A stretch of 64,000 bases of DNA from assembly GCF_037042905.1 (NCBI RefSeq), contig NC_087252.1:22957701-23021700 (forward strand), given 5' to 3'. Shown one piece after another: positions 36,097 through 50,600 of the stretch. Each line of letters opens with the position of its first letter. Positions within the stretch are counted from its first letter, which is position 1. This stretch comes from Lytechinus pictus. Lineage: Eukaryota; Echinodermata; Echinoidea; Temnopleuroida; Toxopneustidae. Position numbers and translations under genes: made by a program. The notes under the pieces are model-generated. The model had not been told where the DNA came from and made no database searches. It saw only the letters and a list, made by a program, of their open reading frames with translations.

Positions 36097-39000
36097 GTGA
36101 GTTGTGCATTGTCTTCCATTTCATTTTTTTTTCAAGGGAGAATTTCTCACTGACGATAAGTTGGTTATAATAGCAGATAAAAAAAAAATTGAAGTTTTAA
36201 TGAAAATACATCAAACATAATGACAGTTTTTTGTTGTTGACGTCTTATATTGTGTGATATGAATACCATAAATTCATTTTCCGTCTAATGGAACAAGATA
36301 ATTATAACATTTTTCTCATATAAGGTGTGTGAAAATATATGTCTAATAAATATATCCACCTAACAAAAGAAATCATTTTAAATTGTATGAGAAAATTAGT
36401 ATATTTCTTGGAATTTATAGATATTTATTGAGGAGCCGCTTTTCTGTGACGTCACAAAATAAAAACATAACTCCGTAATTCTTTGGCGGATTTTTATATC
36501 AATCTTTCATTGATTTATTTTAATGATTTGTTTCTGTTTTGTGAAGAAAACAACTTATTATCATGGTCAATATTCTTTTTAAGTCCAAGTAAAAAGTTTG
36601 AAAGTTTTGAAGTTTGAAAAAAATATCAACACCCAAATTCAAAACAGTCGATGTTGACCTACTTCTGACTAGTTAACACGTGTTTATTTGCTTGTTTGTT
36701 TCAGTCGGATTTTTCCTCCGAGATCACTTGCCTCCCTAATTTTCCTATTTTCTCTTTTCCTTTTTTTTTACGATCACAGGTCCAAAAACCAAAGGGTCCA
36801 CAACAACGGCACCAACAAGGGTGACACCAACAGGAACTACGCCAACAGGAACAACCCCTCCTGGTAAATATGCTATTACATTATTAAAGTCCTTTCCCAG
36901 CATAGTGTTTCACCCACACCCACACCCACAGTTCTCTCCACGTGAGGACGCATCCACGATAGTCTGCTGTGCAAACCCTTCACTATATAGTGATCTTAAT
37001 GCACAGCCTACAGCATTGGCGGCGGAAGCCAAAAAAATTAGGGGGGGGGGTCCACCTGAAATTTTGGGATGGACACTGGTAAACAATTGGACAAGCAAAA
37101 AAAAAGGTTATCAACCAAAATTTTAGGGGGACCACAAAAATTTTAGGGGGGTCCACCTCAATTAAGGGGGGACGCAGGAAACAAAATTGACAAGCAAAAC
37201 AAAAAATTTATCAACAGAAATTTTAGGGGGGTCCGTCCCCCCACCTCAAATTAAGGGGGGACAGGAACCCCCCCCCCCCACCCGCTTCCGCCGCCTATGG
37301 CCTACAGTGACCTGTGTAAAGAAACAGCAAGTTCTGTGTGTGCTACCAAAAACTGGCATTGTGCTACTCTCTTGTGAAGACTCACATGTCGACCAAAGTT
37401 CCAATCAGGATCTGTGCCTGAAGACTTCATCCACGATACATACACGTGATATGGCAATTTTGATTTTGTACAGCCCCATCCGGCTATATTTAGAAGTAAA
37501 AAAAATATTGCATTGCATTTTTATTTATTTTATTCGTTGTACGATAAAAAGAGCTATATGCCGATCGAATTCTTTCCTTTGGTGTATTAAAGAAGAATAA
37601 ATCACTTTGGGCATGTTTGCTTGTATGAGAACAGTCAGAGAAATCAAAGAATAAGATCGATGAATTTTTGCGAACAATAATTGGACAAACAGTAAAAAAG
37701 TTACATGCATTTCAAAGTCGATATCACTGTTGCTATGGAGATCCTCCCGTTGACAATGCGACCATAATATGTGTGATGTCACACATGAACTGTACAAACC
37801 CTCCTTTGTATGCTGACAATATACCCCGATCATCTTCTTTGCTAAAAAGTACTTTTCAAATGTATTTTATGAATCGTCTCTTCTCCCATGGAAAGATTAC
37901 CCCCGGCAACTACACTTGCGTGGTCAACTACTCCCGAAGGATACCACGGCCCCGGAATAACTATATGACAATGTTATTCCGGGCCCCGGAATAATATTAC
38001 ATTGTTCTATATTTTTTTTTGCAATCTAAATTTCGTTTCCCTTCCCCCTCAGGTACCGTTATTCCTACTATTATACCTGGGGTATCTATTGGTAAGTAGC
38101 GCTAGATGATATTTATTAACCAGATTAGATCATTGTATTAAGCCATCTCGGCTTTCATGGGTAATCCTGTCAAGGTATACACTTCTGTTTATATTTCCTT
38201 GTACTTGTTCATAGTTACCTGACAAATAAAATCAATCAATCAATCATTAATAGACTAGATTCTAGAGAATACAAATTTTGAAATTGAATTGAAGTAATAT
38301 GATTATGTTTTCTATTTTTTTATATAAAATAATCCGTATTTGTTGTGTCACCACTTTTATACACACGGGATTTTCTTCATCATCATTGGTGTGGGTTTAT
38401 TTGGTTCTTGGAAATTGGCACTTAAAAATGTTAATATCATCATGGATATTTTTTATTATCATTATTTTTGTTTGAAATATAAGAGACTCTTTTCGTCAAA
38501 GGGCAACAAAACTGCATATCAAATAGCATACGAGTCCTGGAGTTAATTAAATTCAGTGGCCACATATATAATCCTTTTTCATGGGTCTGAGCTTTAGAAT
38601 AGTGTGCACATCCTGTAGAGAAACTTTTACAATCATGGCGACTGTTTACTTTCATTCGTAGAAAATGAACAAAATAGATCAATACCAATAAACTCCACTG
38701 GATCTTTCTCTATCCTCATAATATAGAAGAGATCCAAATAAGATTTCACAAAAAGCATCATTTAATATTCGCACTAGATTTTCAAAATTACATGTACTAC
38801 AATGTTTGTCATCACAGTTCTGCTATTCATTATAAACACGAGAAAGAGATATTTAGCAGGTAGTAGTCATATATTATGCATTATTATATATAGATACATG
38901 GTATAGAATAAAAAGGAATCGGTAATCGTGGGGGCTGTTGGTTAATTCGATCGATGGTGAATGGCGACAGAACGATGCACGGCTCAACGAATTATGCCGA

Positions 39001-42000
39001 GATCCCTTTTTCACTTGATGAAATTAATATGGGGCAAAGTTAAAACAGTATACCCTATCATGAGTACAGACTCTTACAAATGTTGGGCAACATGCTGTCC
39101 ACACAACACTTGGTTAAAGCTTTATCCACTTCTGGATAGTTTTAAACCAATAGTGTGTGCTTTGGGTGACAACTATACACGGTATTGGTTGAGAACTACC
39201 CAGAGTTGGATATTTTTTTAACCAGTTGTTGTGTGTACAATATGTTTCCCAACATTACTATTTCTATTATTAATCATTTATTATCATCTGCATTTACCAA
39301 ACCTAGGCGATGTGAATATCGAAATGACTGCCACCTTGAATGGAGTTGCTTTTAGGCAAGAGTTTAATGACCCCTCATCTACTGAATACATGGAGTTTGT
39401 GAGCAAGGCAGAAGCCGAGGTAATATATATCTGAAAAAAAAACCTGTGTGTTTCATAAAGATTTCGCAACTTACGTACTACTTGGCGCAAGACTGGAAAT
39501 AATCGTTGCTGGAGATAACATTGTTGCACAGGGTACTGTGTTCACAAAGTGTTCACAATGAGTTCACAGTGTTTCCATAGTGTGTTTATAATGTGTTCAC
39601 AGTGTGTTCATTGTGTGTTCACAGTTTTTCCACAGTGCGTTCATAATGTGTTCAGTGTCTCACTCTGAGTTCAAAAGTGTGTTCACACTGTTTTCAGTGT
39701 CTCAAAGTGTCAAATGGTGTATCCACATTATGTTGACAACGTGTTCAGCGTGTTCACATTCTCACACTGTGTGTTCACAGTGTGTTCATGGGATCTTCAC
39801 AGCGTGTTCATGGGATGTTCACAGTGTGTTCATGGGATGTTCACAGTGTGTCCACATGGTGTTTTCACAGTATGTTCACAGTTAAATTAATTGAATTGAA
39901 AGTGTGTTCACAGTGTGTCCACACAGTGTGATCACATAATGGAACTGATTCGTACTGTTAAAATGCCTTTATTTACAATCGAGGTGCTGTTCACACTGTG
40001 TCTCATACTGAGAACACACTCTGAGCCTCTGAGATATACTGTGGAACACTGTTATCAGTGTGTGCAAAGTGTGTTCACGGTATGTTCACAGTGTGTTCAC
40101 ATTGTGTTTATGGTATGTTCACAGTGTGTCCACATAGTGTTTTCACAGTATGTTCACAGTTAAATTAATTGAATTGAAAGTGTGTTCACAGTGTGTCCAC
40201 ACAGTGTGATCACATAATGGAACATGTGAAGCTCTGGTTCGTCCTGTTAAAATGCCTTATTTACAATGAAGGTGCTGTTCACACTGTGTCTCATACTGAG
40301 AACACACTCTGAGCCTCTGAGACATACTGTGGAACACTGTTATCTTTCCAGCAGGCATTCGTGCTGTGCTAAAATGATAAACTCCAAATGTATCTTGTTG
40401 TCAAATGTGGACTGAGCTTAATCGTACAACCCTAATCAAATCTCGACAAATCAATTTCTATCAACTCTCTCCGAAGGTGCATGGTATTTCATCTTCATCT
40501 GAGTCCCGTAACACAAAGGTTATAGCGATTAATCGTATGCTTGATTTTTACGATTGATTGTACATTGAAGTCAATGCAATCAATCATAAAAAATGTTCTG
40601 ATATGGGATTTAAAATGATAGAGAATCTAATTTACCAACCGAAAACATGTTCCATTCGTGGCGGATCAAAAAGAAGATCATGATAAACCTTAATTCTTTC
40701 TTGAACGTGTTGTTTGATTTTCTGGTTTCATCATGAGAGAACATCATTGACAGTGCATATCATCTACTTCGAATTACTCTTTCTGTCAAGATGATTTTTC
40801 TTTTTTTCAATCACACATTTATGTCCCCTTTTTCAGATCATGAACGGGCTGCAGAATAACCAGATCGGAGGTTACGTAATGAGTGCAAGTGTGACCAGCT
40901 TGAGGTATTCCTATTTTGCATTTAAATGGCATATACTAATAACACCCCTTTAAAATTATATAATATATCATCACGAAACTTCTGCAATAATATCTTTGAC
41001 TATATACGCGCAGAGGACAGTTTATCCGATATTATATGGGACTATTTGTCCTATATTCCGGAGTCCGATATTAACCACTGATGCGTGTAAAAGGCTTTAA
41101 GTTTTTATAAAAAAATGTGCCCCGTGCTTTCTACTATTATAAATGTGTCTGGCTTGCGCGACTCTCGTTAACATGAAAGGGGTTTTGGAGTTTTGATCCT
41201 GCACTCCTTAATTTAGGAAGCACGAGGTGGGGATTTAAACCCCTCGTACCCACAAGATCCGCCACTGCACTGCAAAAACTCCGGTGTTGATTTAGCACCA
41301 GCCCGGAATCTATATATGTCCTCACCAGAGTATTGAAACAACACCGGTTTGGAATCAAACCGATGCTGTTTTAATACTAATTGGTGTTGTATAAACACCT
41401 ATCTGGTGTTAGACCAAAAACGAAACTGGTGTTGTTTAACACTTCTCTGGGTGTGGACATATATAGATTCCGGGCTGGTGTTAAATCAACACCAGAGTTT
41501 TTGCATTGTGTATGTTACTGCCACACCGATAACCTTCTCCAAACCGACTGATGGTGTGTCATTGGTATAAATGTGATACGTTTTTGTCTGCACGGGAGCA
41601 CTTCATCAACATTTTCCGTCTAGCAATTTGTCATATCTGGCATCTTTCTTTGATTCTGATTGGTCACGAATTAAAGGAGAATGAAACCCTTGAAACCAGC
41701 TGAATCCAAAAGAGAAAAATCAAAGAAACATATTGTTGAAAGTTTGAGGAAGATTGAATGAATAATAAGAAAGTTATGAGCATTTGAATATTGAGATCAC
41801 TAATGCCATGTAGATCCTCCTATTGGCAATGCGACCAAGATATGTGATGTCACACACGTACAACTCCCTCATTACTTTATTTCACTTATATTCTCACTTT
41901 TATAGAGTCTATCACAAGGTGAGGTGTTCTTTTTATGAGAGGACAAGTACAGAGGTTTCACAACATTATATCATTGATGAATCGTTTGTCATATGATTAG

Positions 42001-44002
42001 AATGAGCAAAAAGAGATGTTTTGGGGTAAATTTTCAGTGTCCAAAAGGGGACAGTTGTTCATCTGTGACAACATAGATCTTGGTCGCATTGCCAATTGGA
42101 GGATCTCCATAGCATTAGTGATCTCGACATTCAAATGCTCATAACTCTTTTATTGCTAGTCCTATTTTACTCAAATATTGTTGATCTTATTCTTTGATTT
42201 TTCTGCTTTCACAAAAGCTAACTTGCTTCAAGAGTTTCATTCTCCTTTAAGCACTGTTGCTATAGTAACTGTCGGAAAAAAGTCCGGCAATTCCTTTCAT
42301 GAAGTGCTCTCCAGCTATATAGGGAGCGTTTTATGAAAGGACTTGTCAGACGTTTCATCCGACAAGTCCAATTTTTATCCGACAGTTACCATAGTAACAT
42401 TGTATCTCAGCCAATCAAATTCAAGGAAAGTTGCCAGATCTGACAACTTAATTGTCGGACGAAAATGTTGATGAAACTCTATCCAAGAATCGGATTTGTT
42501 GGTGCATGTGACAAAAGCATATATGGTTTATCATAATATCAATGTTTTCTACTTCCTAGTCCCGGAAGTGTGGTCATGGGTGTAGCGGTTGGAGTGTCGG
42601 GTGAGATCGGGATGACTCTGTCCCAGGAAGCTACGAACACCACATCAGCCTTCGACGTTCAACTAGCCGTAGCCAACCTGGTATCTACCTCCATCAACGA
42701 TGCTGTTACGACCACTCTTTCAAATAATGCTCAACTTGGATCGTCAAATGCCGAGGTTGATATCTCACAAGGTATCATCTTAATCGTTTTGCGATATCAT
42801 CATAAGTTGAATCCATGTTTTCTTCAATACCAAAAGTGGTAGGCCTATAGAAATAAACTGGTATGAATCAGGGATTTTAATAAGTATCACAGACCTTTGA
42901 AGTGAAAGGTACTAAAATATTCAAATAATCTATGGCAATTAAAATGTTGTTTTTATCATCATGATCATTAGTCAACGATATTTTACTATGAAATTCAGAT
43001 TAAAGAATGTCATATTATGTCATTACGATAATTTTAGAGAACCAGTCAGGGCTGGCTATATTCACCATTCTTATTCAGGGGGATGTTCCAATTGAGACAC
43101 TGCTTTAAGACCGATGTTTGTGTCATCTTCGTAAAGACGGGCATGATAAGACCAAACACCTTCCAACAGCTTCACTCTCCTTTTCCAACTAGTGGTCATG
43201 GCGAAATAATTTTGATTCACCACTCTTATTCAGGGGGATGTTCCAATTGAGATTGAGACGCTGCTTAAGACCGAGTTTGTCATCTTCGTAGACGGGCATA
43301 ATAAGACCAAGCATCTTCCAACAGCTTCACCCTCCTTTTCCAATTGATGGACATGGCGAAATAATTTTGAACGAAATAATGAATAATAATGAGGAAAAAA
43401 TATTTTGCTCTTTACACAGTAATTGTTCCAGTTACGGCCGGTGGCACAGATCTCCCAAATGAAGTTACACCAGGTGCGTATGGTATTTTACATGAATATG
43501 TTATATCTTGAAGATCTCTATCGAGGTTAAGTTTTGTGCATTCTGTTCAGACAATTTTGTACTTATTTAATTGAGTGAAATATTTGCTTAATCCTTTTTT
43601 TATTCGCATAATAATTATACTTGATGTTGGATGTATAGTGCCAGTGCTATTGTTCGAAGACGTATATGATTACTCTGCTTGCCGATAAATGTGTGACCTT
43701 CATAATGTAGATATCCATTTTGTAGTTTTATGTTACATACGATTTTCGTTACTGCTTTCCTGTTGTCGTCGTCATCATCATCATTATCACAATCATCATA
43801 TCATCATTAGCATCATAATCATCATCACCATCATTGTTGTCGTCGTATCGTCATCATCGTCACAAATATTATCACCACCAGCAGCAGCACCACATATCAT
43901 CATCACCATCACCATCACACCATCATCACCGCCATAATCATCATCATTACTATCACCACCGTCATCATCATCATCATCATCACCGTCGTCTTCATCATCA
44001 TC

Positions 44003-44035
<33 letters not shown>

Positions 44036-44482
44036 GCAATCATCACCATCACCACCATCATCATCATAATCATCATCACCACCACCACCATCTTCATCAT
44101 CATTATCATCACCACCATCATCATCATTTTCGTCATCATCATCATTATCTTCATCATTAATAATCTTGATCACCATCATCATTTTCGTTGTACATTTTAC
44201 TCTCCTTGCATTCTTGTCATCAGGGGGGACTTGCGATGACGGCTTTTTCCGCTGCTCTGACGGTCTCTGCATCCATGAATCATTACGATGTGATTACCAG
44301 GATCATTGTATAACAGGGGAGGATGAGCTACTATGTGGTGAGTGATGTTAGACTCTTATCCATCAATAAATCAAATGTGAATATTGTATAGATAGATTAA
44401 TAAATGGATGTATACCAAATGGATAGATGGATGGATGGATAGATAAATAGATAGATAGATAATATATAGATAAGTAGGTAGT

Positions 44483-44530
<48 letters not shown>

Positions 44531-44535
44531 AAGAA

Positions 44536-44610
<75 letters not shown>

Positions 44611-47600
44611 TAAAGAAATAGATAGATAGATAGATAGGTAGACCGATAGATATGATAGATAGATAGATAAATACAGATAGACGCACATCCATGAGTCATT
44701 AGAATGCGATTGCAAATTGAGTGGATGGGCAACTTATATCCCTGCTGAATGAAATATGAAATACGCACACATAGGTAAACATACACACTAGCTAGATGAA
44801 TAGGTAGGTAGAACGGTAGATAGAGATATATCCATGTTTACACAGAGAGATTAATATTTAATCATGTATGTATATACTGTTTATGCATCCATGATAAAAA
44901 AATGCCATTACGAGTTTCCTTGTGCAAATGGAGAGTACCGACAGATATGTGGTTTTTTTTTTACCTGATGAAAACAAATATGAAAAATAAATGGGTTAAT
45001 GGATTGATAGATACTGTAGATAGATAGATAGATAGATAGACAGATAGATAGATAGATAGATAGATATATAGATAGATTTATAGATAGAAGGGATCGATGC
45101 AATATGGCACGTCCCATGTCCATATACGACTAGATCTATTGTATTTGTGTAATTCTTCATATTAATCATATCTCACATAAAACTTAGTATCATGTATAAT
45201 GAATTTTGTATTTCATTTCTTTCATTTCAATTATTTTTGTTGTGTGCAGGAGAGTGCACCAGTGACCAATTTGAATGTGGAAATGGCAAATGCATACCGG
45301 AGTACTTTGTATGTAATTATCTTCCTGAATGCCAAGATTTCGAAGATGAGACTGGATGTGGTCAAGGAGAGAAAGGTAGGCCTAGCCGCATACACCATTA
45401 GCGTACACAGGATTTTTGAAAGGGAGGGGGGGGGGGGTTAATGCGTGCCGACTGAAAAGTTGACGAGCAGAAAGAAAAATGCTCTTCACTAAAAAGTTGA
45501 GGTTGTTTCGTACCCCCCAAAAAAATCTTTAATTGGTCTGTACAAAAAAGGTTGATTATATTAAAGGGGAATGAAACCTTCGGAACAAGTGGGCTTCTGT
45601 CGAAACAGAAAAATAAAAAAATAAGAACAAAGAAAGTTTGAGAAAAATAGGACTAATAATGAGAAAGTTATGAGCATTTGAATATTGCAATCACTAATGC
45701 TAATGAGATCCTCCTATTGGCAATGCGACAAGGATGTGTGATGTCACATGTGAACAACTTTCCCTTTGATGGACTATAAAATACCCCCAAAATGTCTCTT
45801 TTTGCTTTTTCTAATGGTGATACAAACTCTTTATCCATGATGTATTCTTTTAAAATCTGTATTACATTCCCTCCTTTATAGAAAGAACACATGATCTACC
45901 GATAGATGTGATAAAAGAGGCAGTTTAAGTGAAATATATACTTAAGTAATGGGGAGAGTTGTTCACAAGTGACATCACACGTATTAGTCGCATTGCCAAT
46001 GTGATGATCTCCATAGCATTAGTGATCGCAATATTCAAATGCTCATAACTTTCTCATTATTTGTCCGATTTTTCTCAAACTTTCGTTGATCTGTTTCTTA
46101 GATTTTTTCTGCTTTCTAACAAGCTATCTTGTTCCAAAGGTTTCATTCTCCTTTAACGTATTTGCGTTGAGCCAATCAGAATATGTGGATTTCAGTAGCC
46201 ATTATGACAGTCGTTGGTGAAAACTAACAAAGCATGGAGCTATTAAAAGTCAGCGTTAGAATTGTGTTACAATATCCTTGGACTCTCAAACACTATATAC
46301 TCAAATTTTAATAGTTATATCTTATAATATGAGTTTTATAAGTTTTTTCATAAAGAATCTTGAAAAATAGATTAAATCTGTTCACGTTGATAAGAAATGT
46401 GTCAATGGACATCCTTTGATCTGATATTTATTAAGTGCCCCTTTGAGAAAGTCACCATCTCGATTAAATTGGATTATATTATTTTTGAGCTATAGTCTTT
46501 TCAGGCTTTAAAGGATATGGTCCAGGCTGAAAATATTTATACCTAAATAAATAGAGCCTTTCACAAAGCACAATACTGAAAATCTCATCAAAATCGGATA
46601 ACAAATAATAAATTAATGGAATTTCAAAGTTTATCAATATTTTTTTTAAACAGTCATATGCACATCGTCATGAACATTTATTAGGTGGGCTGATGATGTC
46701 ACATCCCCACTTTCCTTTTGCTTATGTTATTACATCAAATCATAATTGTTTCATTTATTTCATACATGTGTAAATGATGTGTCTCCATTATGATGAAATA
46801 GGTTGTGGCAATATGTAACTAATGCACTTAATCAGTTGTCAATCCAATTATTTTAGTTCTTGGTAGCTAGAACATTTTTTAATAAACCTAATTTCATATA
46901 ATAAAATACATTGAAAGAGCAAGTGGGATATGACATCATCTGCCCACCTAATGAATATTCATGAAGACATGCCTATATAGAACTCAAGGTTTCACTGGAA
47001 TAATGCACATCTTTAAAATTCAAGAACTTCTTTATTTGTTATCCGATTTTGATGAAATTTTCAGCATTTTAATTGAATTAAGCTAATTGTCATTCAATGT
47101 CCTATACCGAGGGAAAAGCCGGGGCCAATAAGAATTCCTTTCCTCCAACTTTTGCCCGCCCCCTCGCTATACGCACCTGTGTAACTTTAGGCCTACATTC
47201 CCATCCCCGCCCCAAAAGTGAGGCATCGATCGTCCCATTCCCCACCCAATAAACCATGCACCCCTAGCCCTATCCCCCCCCCCCCCCCGCGATTTGGGGA
47301 TTTTCCCTGCCTTTCTAATTATGCCACGCACGGTATACGGTGTCGCGCGATTTCCTGGCCAGATTTGGTATGCTTTTGATCCCTTTTTGTTAAGCGTTAG
47401 TCTCGTATTTTTGAGTCAGTAATCGTTTTAAATACTGCACTGGTTGGCATGCCCACTGGTTCTGCAAGCTCGCTTTTACTGAGTTATTTCGTGCTTAAAA
47501 CTTGAGAAAAAAAAGGTGTTAACTGTCCTCGGTCAGCTGTACATTCACATTGAGTGACCGAAAACAGCACAAACCCAGTGTGATCCATCGCTGCAGCTGC

Positions 47601-50600
47601 GGCGGCGTCGCTGTGGTGTGTGCCGAGTTCTGCTAGCTGCGCCTAGATCTAGTCTTTGCTGGTCCACAGGTAACCCAGAGAGCTCCCGCCCGCGCAGCGG
47701 GCGGGAGCCCAGAAGCTCACAGTGTATTCTACCATTGCCACCGAACAAGGGTGATTTATGGTCTAAATATTTCTCCAAATGAATTGTGAAAACAAAAAGT
47801 GTACAATTACCACGATTATATGGATGAAGGTCTAGCGAGTGGCAGATTCCTGACATCTGAGCACAGTCTGGAACCTCAAAAAAACCAAAAGTTCTCTCCT
47901 TCTACCCAGTCTCGATCGGCCGTTTTGTTACGATTTTTAACAAAAATGGCCGATCGAGACGGGGTAGAAGCAGAGAACTTTTCGTTTTTTTGAGGTTCCA
48001 GACTGTGCTCAGATGTCAGGAATCTGCCACTCGCTAGACCTTCATCCATATAATCGTGGTAATTGTACACTTTTTGTTTTCACAATTCATTTGGAGAAAT
48101 ATTTAGACCATAAATCACCCTTGTCCGGTGGCAATGGTAGAATACACTGTGAGCTTCTGGGCTCCCGCCCGCTGCGCGGACGGGAGCTCTCTGGGTTAGT
48201 CCACAGGTTGTGTTAAAGAGGATTTTTAGTTGGTAATGTAATTATTACAGGAGTGAGGAAGGAATGGCAAAATAAAATTAAGAGAAGTGCAAGAGAGAGA
48301 TTGGTACAAAGAGACAGGGGGGGGGGGGTGTAGACTAGAGTATAAGTTTAAAATCCATTGGCATTGATCTTTCTTGGAGGAGTTGTATAATGCTAGGTTT
48401 TTTTATCCTAGTGAAGCAAGACATAGTCCAGTGGAACAGTCCACGAGGCAGAGACTGAAGCTTATTTGGTCTATGTGACAGTGCAGTGTACCTTTTATAA
48501 CCCTTCTACTTAGTCTAGACTTAGGCCTCTAAGCCCGGGGGGGGGGGGGGGGGGGGCACTCGACCAAAAAAGTGGTAGGGGTGTGCCGCGGGCGAGGCAA
48601 AAAACGGGGGGCCTTGGAGCGGGCTTATTGTAAAAAGGAGGGTCCTCGGAACGGGCTTCGGAACTACAAATGTTTGTGAAAACGGGGGTCCTCGGAACGG
48701 ATCTCCGTATCTCTGTGAGTGCGTATGCATCCCTATGGAACGGGCAATCGTGCATGACGCAGCTAGCGCGGCCTCCGACGGGTGCGCTCGCGCTTAGGCG
48801 ATGGTCGAAAAGCGCTCTACGGCCGCTTTTCACCAAAATTGTAGCAGATCAATGCGACCGGAACGGCGTAACGAAAAATAAGCGAAGCTTTGGAGCGGAT
48901 TTCTTTCTTCTTTTTTTTCTCGATAAGAAGGAAATGCTATGCCTTGGAGCGGCTTTCTTTGTTCTTTTTCTCAATAAGACAAAAATGCTATGCATTGGAA
49001 CGGAAATTTGAGTGTAAAAATGGGGGTCCCCTCCGCGGCACATACCCACTATGCATTATATACTGAGTGCCCCCCCCCCCCCCCCGGGCCTCTAAGACTA
49101 AGTTATCATGCCTATAACATAACACTAAACAGTTAGGCCTATAGACAGTGTTAGCATCTGCGCTCACCTGCATTCTTTTACCAAAGCCGACTCCTTCATT
49201 TTGTTTCATTTTATAAAAAAAGGGAAATTTCATTATTTTTTTTTAGTTAGGAGAGAAAATGGTGACTTGAAAATAAAATCCGAGCAGCCAATTTGAAAAA
49301 TTAATTTCCTTGTCAATTTTGTTTAAGAAATTGGTCAGTCAGCCATTTTGAAAGAAAAAAAAGGGCATCCCTTTTTTTTTAAATGGCAGGATGCTAAAGA
49401 TTTTTATTTTTTTACTTTGCCTAACACATTTATTTTGTTTGTCTTTACAGTAAACATCACTCTTGTTCAAGGGACACCGATGCTCGTCCAGAACCCGTCA
49501 TATCCCAACCCGTACCCTGCTCTTGAGAACCGTTACTGGGCTATCACCACCGAGGACCCTGACCTCATCATCGGATACACTTTCATCGATATCGAACTGA
49601 GACTAGGAGCCGTCTTGAACTTTGAAAACGGAACGGATGTGAGTCACCCTGTGAACGATTTGGCGAGTTATAATTACCGCTTCCAACCAGAAGGTGTCTT
49701 TGCTCTACAAACCAATGCGGCGTTTATGTTCTTCTATCCCGGACCGTACCCGGGAGGGCGTGGCTTCCAAATTGAACTCAATGCTATTGAACCGTCCAGT
49801 AAGTATTGTTGGTCTAGTAGTTAAAGGAGAATGAAACTCTTGGAGCAAGTTAGCTTTTGTGAAAGCAGAAAAATCAAAGAATAAGATCAACAAAAGTTTG
49901 AGTAAAATAGGACTAGCAATAGAAGAGTTATGACCATTTGAATGTCGAGATCACTAATGCTATGGAGATCCTCCCATTGGCAATGCGACCAAGATCTATG
50001 ATGTCACAGATGAACAACTCTCCCCTTTTGGACACTGAAAATATACCCCAAAACATCTCTTTTTGCTCATTCTAATCATATGACAAACGATTCATCAATG
50101 ATATAATGTTGTAAAACCTCTGTACTTGTCCTCTCAGAAAGAGAACACCTCACCTTGTGATAGACTCTATAAAAGTGAGAATATAAGTGAATAAGTACTA
50201 AAGTAATGAGGGAGTTGTATGTGCACGTGACTGTGACATCACAGATCTTGGTCGCATTGCCAATGGGAGGATCTACATGGCATTAGTGATCTCAATATTC
50301 AAATGCTCATAACTTTCTTATTATTCATTCAATCTTCCTCAAACTTTCAACAATATGTTTCTTTGATTTTTCTCTTTGATATGGATTCAGCTGGTGTCAA
50401 GGGTTTCATTCTCCTTTAATGTTCTTGTACATGCCATGGCCTGTGCTCTAGTAGAATGTAACTTGGCTATGCTTTGATAAACCTGGGCTCCGTAGCACAA
50501 AGTTTAGCGATTAATCGTCCACTTGATTTTTATGCTTGATTGTACATTGCAGTCAATGCAATCAATCGTAAAAAAATGTTCCACGATCATTGCTAAGCTT

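Noticed and set aside
43796..44272. Asp/Gly-rich 158-residue minus-strand frame
   Set aside because: Pure translation of an (ATC)n/(GAT)n microsatellite.
44363..44786. Ile/Tyr/Leu/Ser repeat proteins on the minus strand
   Set aside because: Translation of (GATA)n.
47799..48070. Identical short peptides on both strands (MYNYHDYMDEG...)
   Set aside because: They are the same sequence read from the two arms of the palindrome, not genes.
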